DNA of 64,000 nucleotides from Streptomyces sp. NBC_00704 (lineage in GTDB: Bacteria > Actinomycetota > Actinomycetes > Streptomycetales > Streptomycetaceae), in assembly GCF_036226605.1 (NCBI RefSeq), contig NZ_CP109000.1, forward strand, positions 6,382,501 through 6,446,500, read 5' to 3'. Every line of letters begins with the position of its first letter. The stretch's first letter is position 1. Both the position numbers and the translations under genes were made by a program. The notes below the pieces were generated by a model. The model saw only the letters and a program-made list of their open reading frames with translations. It searched no databases and was not told the origin of the DNA. This document shows, one piece after another, positions 60,449 through 64,000 of the stretch.

Positions 60449-60460
60449 GAAAGCGCTTGC
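60449..60460. promoter_or_regulatory. LacI-type operator E (rhamnogalacturonan acetylesterase promoter)
   Basis: GAAAGCGCTTGC is identical to operator A and lies 56-67 bases upstream of the esterase GTG start, in the divergent gap shared with the lyase. Confidence 0.75.
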
Positions 60461-60515
60461 CGGGAGGCGGTACCGTCCTGCCGCCACCCCCTGTCCCCCC
60501 ACGGAGGAGCCGCAC

Positions 60516-61589
60516 GTGAGACGTTTCACCCTGGCCGCACTGGCGGCGCTGTCCCTGACGGCCGGTCTGACGTCCGTCCCCGCGTCCGCCCGCACCGGTC
60601 CGGCGTCCCTCCCCGCCACCGCCCGCACCGGCGCGCCCCTCGGCATCGACCACTGCACCGCCACCGCATGCCACTTCGACGTCCCGCCCGGCTCCTACGA
60701 CGTGCGGGTCGTCCTCGGCGGCGACGCCGCGTCGAGCACCGCCGTCACCGCGGAGACCCGGCGCGCCGTGCTGCCCGAGACCGCCGTCCCCGCCGGCGCC
60801 CGCACCGCGCGCACCTTCACGGTCGACGTCCGCACCCCCGAGGGCGAGCCGACGGGACCGGACGGCGCCCCCGGACTGGACCTGGCGCTCGGCGGCGCCG
60901 CGCCCGCACTGGCCGGCATCAGGGTCACTCCCGCCCGGCACGCGCGGCGGATCTTCCTCGTCGGCGACTCCACCGTGTGCGACCAGCCCGCGGAGCCCTA
61001 CACCGGCTGGGGCCAGCAACTGCCGCAGTACCTGCGCAAGGGCGTCTCGGTCGCCAACTACGCCGATTCCGGGGAGAGTACGGTCACCTATCTGGGGAAC
61101 CCACAACTGTGGGACACGGTCCGGCCGCTGATCCGCCACGGCGACCTCGTCCTGGTCCAGCTCGCCCACAACGACAAGACGACCGACGAGACGACGTACC
61201 GCACGAACCTCGAGACCCTGGTGGCGGGGGTGAGGCAGCAGGGCGGGCGACCGGTCCTGGTGACCCCCATCGTGCGCCGGTGGTTCAATGCCGACGGCAC
61301 ACTGAACAACCCGACGGCCCTGCTGGTCAACGGACTCGGCGTCGACCACCCGGCGGTCATCCGCTCGGTCGCCGCCGCGCGGGGCGTACCGCTGATCGAC
61401 CTGACGGCACAGACCAAGGCGCTGGTGGAGTCCGCGGGCGTGGAGGGCTCCAAGGCGCTCTACCTCTACAACGAGAAGCGCGACAACACGCACACCTCCC
61501 CGCACGGCGCGACGGTCTTCGCGGGCCTGGTCCGCGACGGACTCGTCGCCCGGCACCTGGTGCCGAAGGGCGCCGTGCGCGTGGGATGA
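60516..61589 (+). CDS. Secreted rhamnogalacturonan acetylesterase (SGNH/GDSL hydrolase)
   Basis: A 357-residue secreted esterase that removes acetyl groups from galacturonate residues of rhamnogalacturonan. The signal peptide is FTLAALAALSLTAGLTSVPASA. A ~130-residue N-terminal beta-sandwich (ACHFDVPPGSYDVRVVLGG) precedes the SGNH domain. Block I is GDSTVCDQ, block II NYADSGEST, block III Asn in QLAHNDK, and block V Asp-His in DNTHTSPHG. The GTG start has GGAGGAG upstream. The divergent lyase shares its control region, so both backbone lyase and deacetylase would be induced together. Confidence 0.93.
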   Translation: MRRFTLAALAALSLTAGLTSVPASARTGPASLPATARTGAPLGIDHCTATACHFDVPPGSYDVRVVLGGDAASSTAVTAETRRAVLPETAVPAGARTARTFTVDVRTPEGEPTGPDGAPGLDLALGGAAPALAGIRVTPARHARRIFLVGDSTVCDQPAEPYTGWGQQLPQYLRKGVSVANYADSGESTVTYLGNPQLWDTVRPLIRHGDLVLVQLAHNDKTTDETTYRTNLETLVAGVRQQGGRPVLVTPIVRRWFNADGTLNNPTALLVNGLGVDHPAVIRSVAAARGVPLIDLTAQTKALVESAGVEGSKALYLYNEKRDNTHTSPHGATVFAGLVRDGLVARHLVPKGAVRVG

Positions 61590-61592
61590 ACG

Positions 61593-61630
61593 CCTGGGGG
61601 CGTCCCGACCGGAACCGGGACGCCCCCAGG
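61593..61630 (+). terminator. Strong terminator after the acetylesterase gene
   Basis: Perfect 15-base arms CCTGGGGGCGTCCCG (61593-61607) and CGGGACGCCCCCAGG (61616-61630) with an 8-base loop begin four bases after the stop. The second half is partly repeated at 61645-61662. It would separate the DUF2264 gene unless readthrough occurs. Confidence 0.75.
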
Positions 61631-61721
61631 TCCCGTCCGCGCCCGGAACCGGGACGCCCCCGAGCCCGCCCCGCCCCGCCCTCCCTGATTGCCGACCGGT
61701 CGCCCAGGAAAGAAACGACAG

Positions 61722-63497
61722 ATGCAGCTCCCCCCGCCCGACGCCGCCCGCAGCCCCCGCACCGGATACACCCGGGCCCACTGGGAGGCGGCCGCCGACG
61801 CCCTGCTCGCCGCCGTGGAACCCCACGCCACCGACGACCGCGCCCTCTACCACTTCCCCGGCTCCCGGACGAGCTGGTCCGGACGCCTCTCCGACGGACT
61901 GGAGGGGTACGCCCGCACCCTCCTCCTGGCCGCCTTCCGCCGTGACGAGAGCGCGCTGGAGCGCTACGCGACCGGCCTCGCCGCCGGCGTGACCGGCGTC
62001 TGGCCCCGCATCGAGGACCGGAGCCAGCCCCTCGTCGAGGCCGCGTCGATCGCCCTCGCCCTGCGCCTGACCCGCCCCCTGCTCTGGGACCGCCTGGACG
62101 ACGGCGTCCGGCAGCGCGCCGCGCACTGGCTCGGCGACGCGCTGACCGCCGAACCATGGCCCTGCAACTGGGAGTTGTTCCCGGTCACCGTGGGCGGCTT
62201 CCTGGCGGAGATCGGCCACGAGCCGGAGGCCTCCCGCAAGGCCATCGACCGCGGCCTGGAGCACATCGAGCAGTGGTACGCCGGCGACGGCTGGTACACC
62301 GACGGCCCCGGCCGCGCCTTCGACTACTACAACGGCTGGGCGATGCACCTCTACCCGGTCCTGCACGCCTGGCTGGCCGACGACCCCGACCTGCTCGCCC
62401 GTTACGGAGGCCGCCTCAGGGCGCATCTCGGCGACTACGCCCGCCTGTTCGGCGGCGACGGCGCGCCCCTGCACCAGGGCCGCTCCCTCACCTACCGGTT
62501 CGCCACCACCGCGCCGCTGTGGCTGGGCGCCCTGACCGGCCACACCCCGCTGCCGCCCGGCGAGACCCGCCGTCTGGCCTCGGGCGCGCTGAAGTACTTC
62601 CTGGAACGCGACGCGGTGGACGACCGGGGGCTGCTGACGCTCGGCTGGCACGGTCCCGACGAGTCGGTGCTACAGGGGTACTCCGGACCGGCCTCCCCCT
62701 ACTGGGCGAGCAAGGGCTTCCTCGGCCTGCTGCTCCCGCCCGACCACCCGGTGTGGACGGCGCGCGAGGAAGCGGGGCCCGCGGAGCGGGAGAGCGCGGT
62801 CACGCCCGTCGCCGCCCCCAACTGGCTCCTCCAGTCGACACGTTCCGACGGTCTGGTGCGGCTGCACAACCACGGCTCGGAGGACGTCCGTTACGACCCC
62901 TTCTACACGCGCTTCGCCTACTCCACGGTCACCCGGCCCCGGGTCTCGCCGCCGGACAACTCCGTCACGGTCGGCGGCGACCCGCACCGCGAGGGCATCG
63001 TCTCCCTCGGCGTCGGCGCGGGCTGGGCGGCCTCCCGGCACACGCGGGGCTCCGGCGCCACGGTCACCAGCCTGGTGGTCGCCGAGGGGGCGGTGGAGGT
63101 CCGGGCCCACCTGGTGTCCGGCGCGCCCCCCGGGACGCCCGTGCAGGTCACGGGCTGGGCGCCCGCGGACGGCACGGACGCACGGTCCGAGCTGGTGGGC
63201 GTGCACGAGCTGACGGGCGGCTCCGGGCCCGCGGGCGACTGCGTGCTCTCGGGGACGGTGGGGGAGGGGCCGACGCTCTTCGTCGCGCTGGCCCGCCTCA
63301 CCGCCGAGCAGGACCCCCGGTCCCTCGCGCACTCGGTGTCCGTGGAGGTGGGACAGGCCGCCGACGGCGACGCCCGGGATCTGACCGTCCGCTGGCCGGA
63401 CGGCCCGGAGCAGCGGTTCCGTTTCCGGCCCACGGCCTCGGACGCGGGACCGGAACCGGGGCGGGAACCGGGGCCGTGGTCGGTGGCCCCGCGGTGA
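61722..63497 (+). CDS. DUF2264 family protein
   Basis: A 591-residue protein without signal peptide. The first ~380 residues match DUF2264, an (alpha/alpha)6-barrel family: YHFPGSRTSWSGRLSDGLEGYARTLLLAAF, WPCNWELFPVTVGGFLAEIG, GDGWYTDGPGRAFDYYNGWAMHLYPVLHAW and GYSGPASPYWASKGFLGLLLP. The C-terminal part is a beta-rich domain (LHNHGSEDVRYDPFYTRFAYSTVTRP). Family members occur in pectin and arabinogalactan utilisation loci, and I recall a glucuronidase assignment (GH154) that should be verified. Being cytoplasmic, it would act on imported oligosaccharides. GGAAAG lies upstream of the ATG. Confidence 0.87.
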   Translation: MQLPPPDAARSPRTGYTRAHWEAAADALLAAVEPHATDDRALYHFPGSRTSWSGRLSDGLEGYARTLLLAAFRRDESALERYATGLAAGVTGVWPRIEDRSQPLVEAASIALALRLTRPLLWDRLDDGVRQRAAHWLGDALTAEPWPCNWELFPVTVGGFLAEIGHEPEASRKAIDRGLEHIEQWYAGDGWYTDGPGRAFDYYNGWAMHLYPVLHAWLADDPDLLARYGGRLRAHLGDYARLFGGDGAPLHQGRSLTYRFATTAPLWLGALTGHTPLPPGETRRLASGALKYFLERDAVDDRGLLTLGWHGPDESVLQGYSGPASPYWASKGFLGLLLPPDHPVWTAREEAGPAERESAVTPVAAPNWLLQSTRSDGLVRLHNHGSEDVRYDPFYTRFAYSTVTRPRVSPPDNSVTVGGDPHREGIVSLGVGAGWAASRHTRGSGATVTSLVVAEGAVEVRAHLVSGAPPGTPVQVTGWAPADGTDARSELVGVHELTGGSGPAGDCVLSGTVGEGPTLFVALARLTAEQDPRSLAHSVSVEVGQAADGDARDLTVRWPDGPEQRFRFRPTASDAGPEPGREPGPWSVAPR

Positions 63498-63627
63498 GAC
63501 GGCCGCGAGGGCCGGAGGCCGGGGGCCGACGGTGGCCTGGGGGACGGGAAGGGCGACCGCCCCTCGGGCGTCGACGGGCCGCCGCAATTGCGTTGCCCCG
63601 TGTCCCGGCGTCCACGACAATCCGCGC

Positions 63628-63999
63628 ATGACTTCCGCCTTCCGGCACGTGACCATCGACTGCTCCGACGCCTACGCCCTCGCCGGCTTCTGGTCCGAGG
63701 TGCTGGGCCGGCCTCGCCACGAGGACGACCGGCCCGGCGACGAGGAGGCGCTCATCGAGGACGCGGGCCTGCTCTTCGTCACGGTGCCGGAGGCCAAGAA
63801 GGGGAAGAACCGCATCCACTTCGACCTTCAGCCGCAGGACCGCACCCGCGAGGAGGAGGTCGAGCGCCTGCTCGCCCTCGGAGCAGCCCTCGTCGACGAC
63901 CACCGCAGACCGGACGGCACGGGATGGGCGGTCCTGGCCGACCCGGAGGGCAACGAGTTCTGCGTGGAGCGCAGCGCGGCGGAACGGGCGGCCGGCTGA
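63628..63999 (+). CDS. VOC superfamily protein
   Basis: A 123-residue glyoxalase-fold protein: FRHVTIDCSDAYALAGFWSEVLGR at the N-terminus, NRIHFDLQPQDRTREEEVERLLALGA in the middle and GTGWAVLADPEGNEFCVERS at the end. Two His and a C-terminal Glu could bind a metal. The function is unassigned. GACAAT lies six bases before the ATG, consistent with a leaderless transcript. It ends one base before the window edge and is complete. Confidence 0.88.
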   Translation: MTSAFRHVTIDCSDAYALAGFWSEVLGRPRHEDDRPGDEEALIEDAGLLFVTVPEAKKGKNRIHFDLQPQDRTREEEVERLLALGAALVDDHRRPDGTGWAVLADPEGNEFCVERSAAERAAG

Positions 64000-64000
64000 G

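Overview
The window is high-GC actinobacterial chromosome with strong third-position G/C bias, many GTG starts, leaderless promoters and Tat/Sec-exported proteins. A geosmin synthase at the left edge, an SSI-type protease inhibitor, a SAV2148-type HEPN protein and a Streptomyces-style cys/ssu operon all point to a Streptomyces. From memory, the order geosmin synthase ... HEPN protein ... sulfate assimilation operon resembles the region around SCO6073-SCO6102 of S. coelicolor; I could not run an alignment. I see no tRNA, rRNA, insertion sequence, prophage or CRISPR array.

Layout. 1-10.6 kb: the C-terminal three quarters of geosmin synthase, a divergent GATase-like/LysR pair, a PDZ membrane protein, an M24 peptidase followed by a kinase-fold protein, treZ, an FHA protein, a 35-bp tandem repeat array and an SSI protease inhibitor. 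10.6-17 kb: an M14 carboxypeptidase, then treY and glgX, which with treZ form the glycogen-to-trehalose route. 17-28.7 kb: a copper amine oxidase encoded as two proteins, a HEPN protein, a DEDDh exonuclease, a phosphotransferase, an OleD-like macrolide glycosyltransferase with a palindrome inside its promoter, an MMPL exporter, DUF1697 and a ketopantoate-reductase-like enzyme.

28.9-38.4 kb (minus strand): one sulfur operon in the order leader peptide, cysI, a 62-aa Cys4 protein, cysH, cysC, cysD, cysN, ssuA, ssuB, ssuC, sirohydrochlorin chelatase, with several stop/start overlaps. It covers sulfate activation, reduction to sulfide, siroheme supply and sulfonate uptake. A 27-codon leader ORF upstream of cysI carries a motif I recall from actinobacterial sulfur-gene leader peptides.

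38.5-48.4 kb: mixed genes (GNAT, secreted protein, GAF-type regulator, aidB, YihY/BrkB, AraC regulator, VOC protein, ThuA-like protein, PEP mutase/isocitrate lyase family). 48.5-63.5 kb: an apparent catabolic locus for rhamnogalacturonan-type pectin, with a LacI regulator, a 2-hydroxyacid dehydrogenase, a carboxylesterase, a secreted beta-strand-repeat protein, a GH43-ricin galactanase-like enzyme, a PL4 rhamnogalacturonan lyase, an SGNH rhamnogalacturonan acetylesterase and a DUF2264 protein. Five near-identical palindromes with the core GAAAGNGCTTNC lie 40-110 bp upstream of lacI, the dehydrogenase, the beta-strand protein, the lyase and the esterase, which suggests a single local LacI regulon. 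This regulon and its unusual beta-strand protein are the part most worth follow-up. Many convergent gene pairs are separated by long perfect inverted repeats that look like bidirectional terminators.
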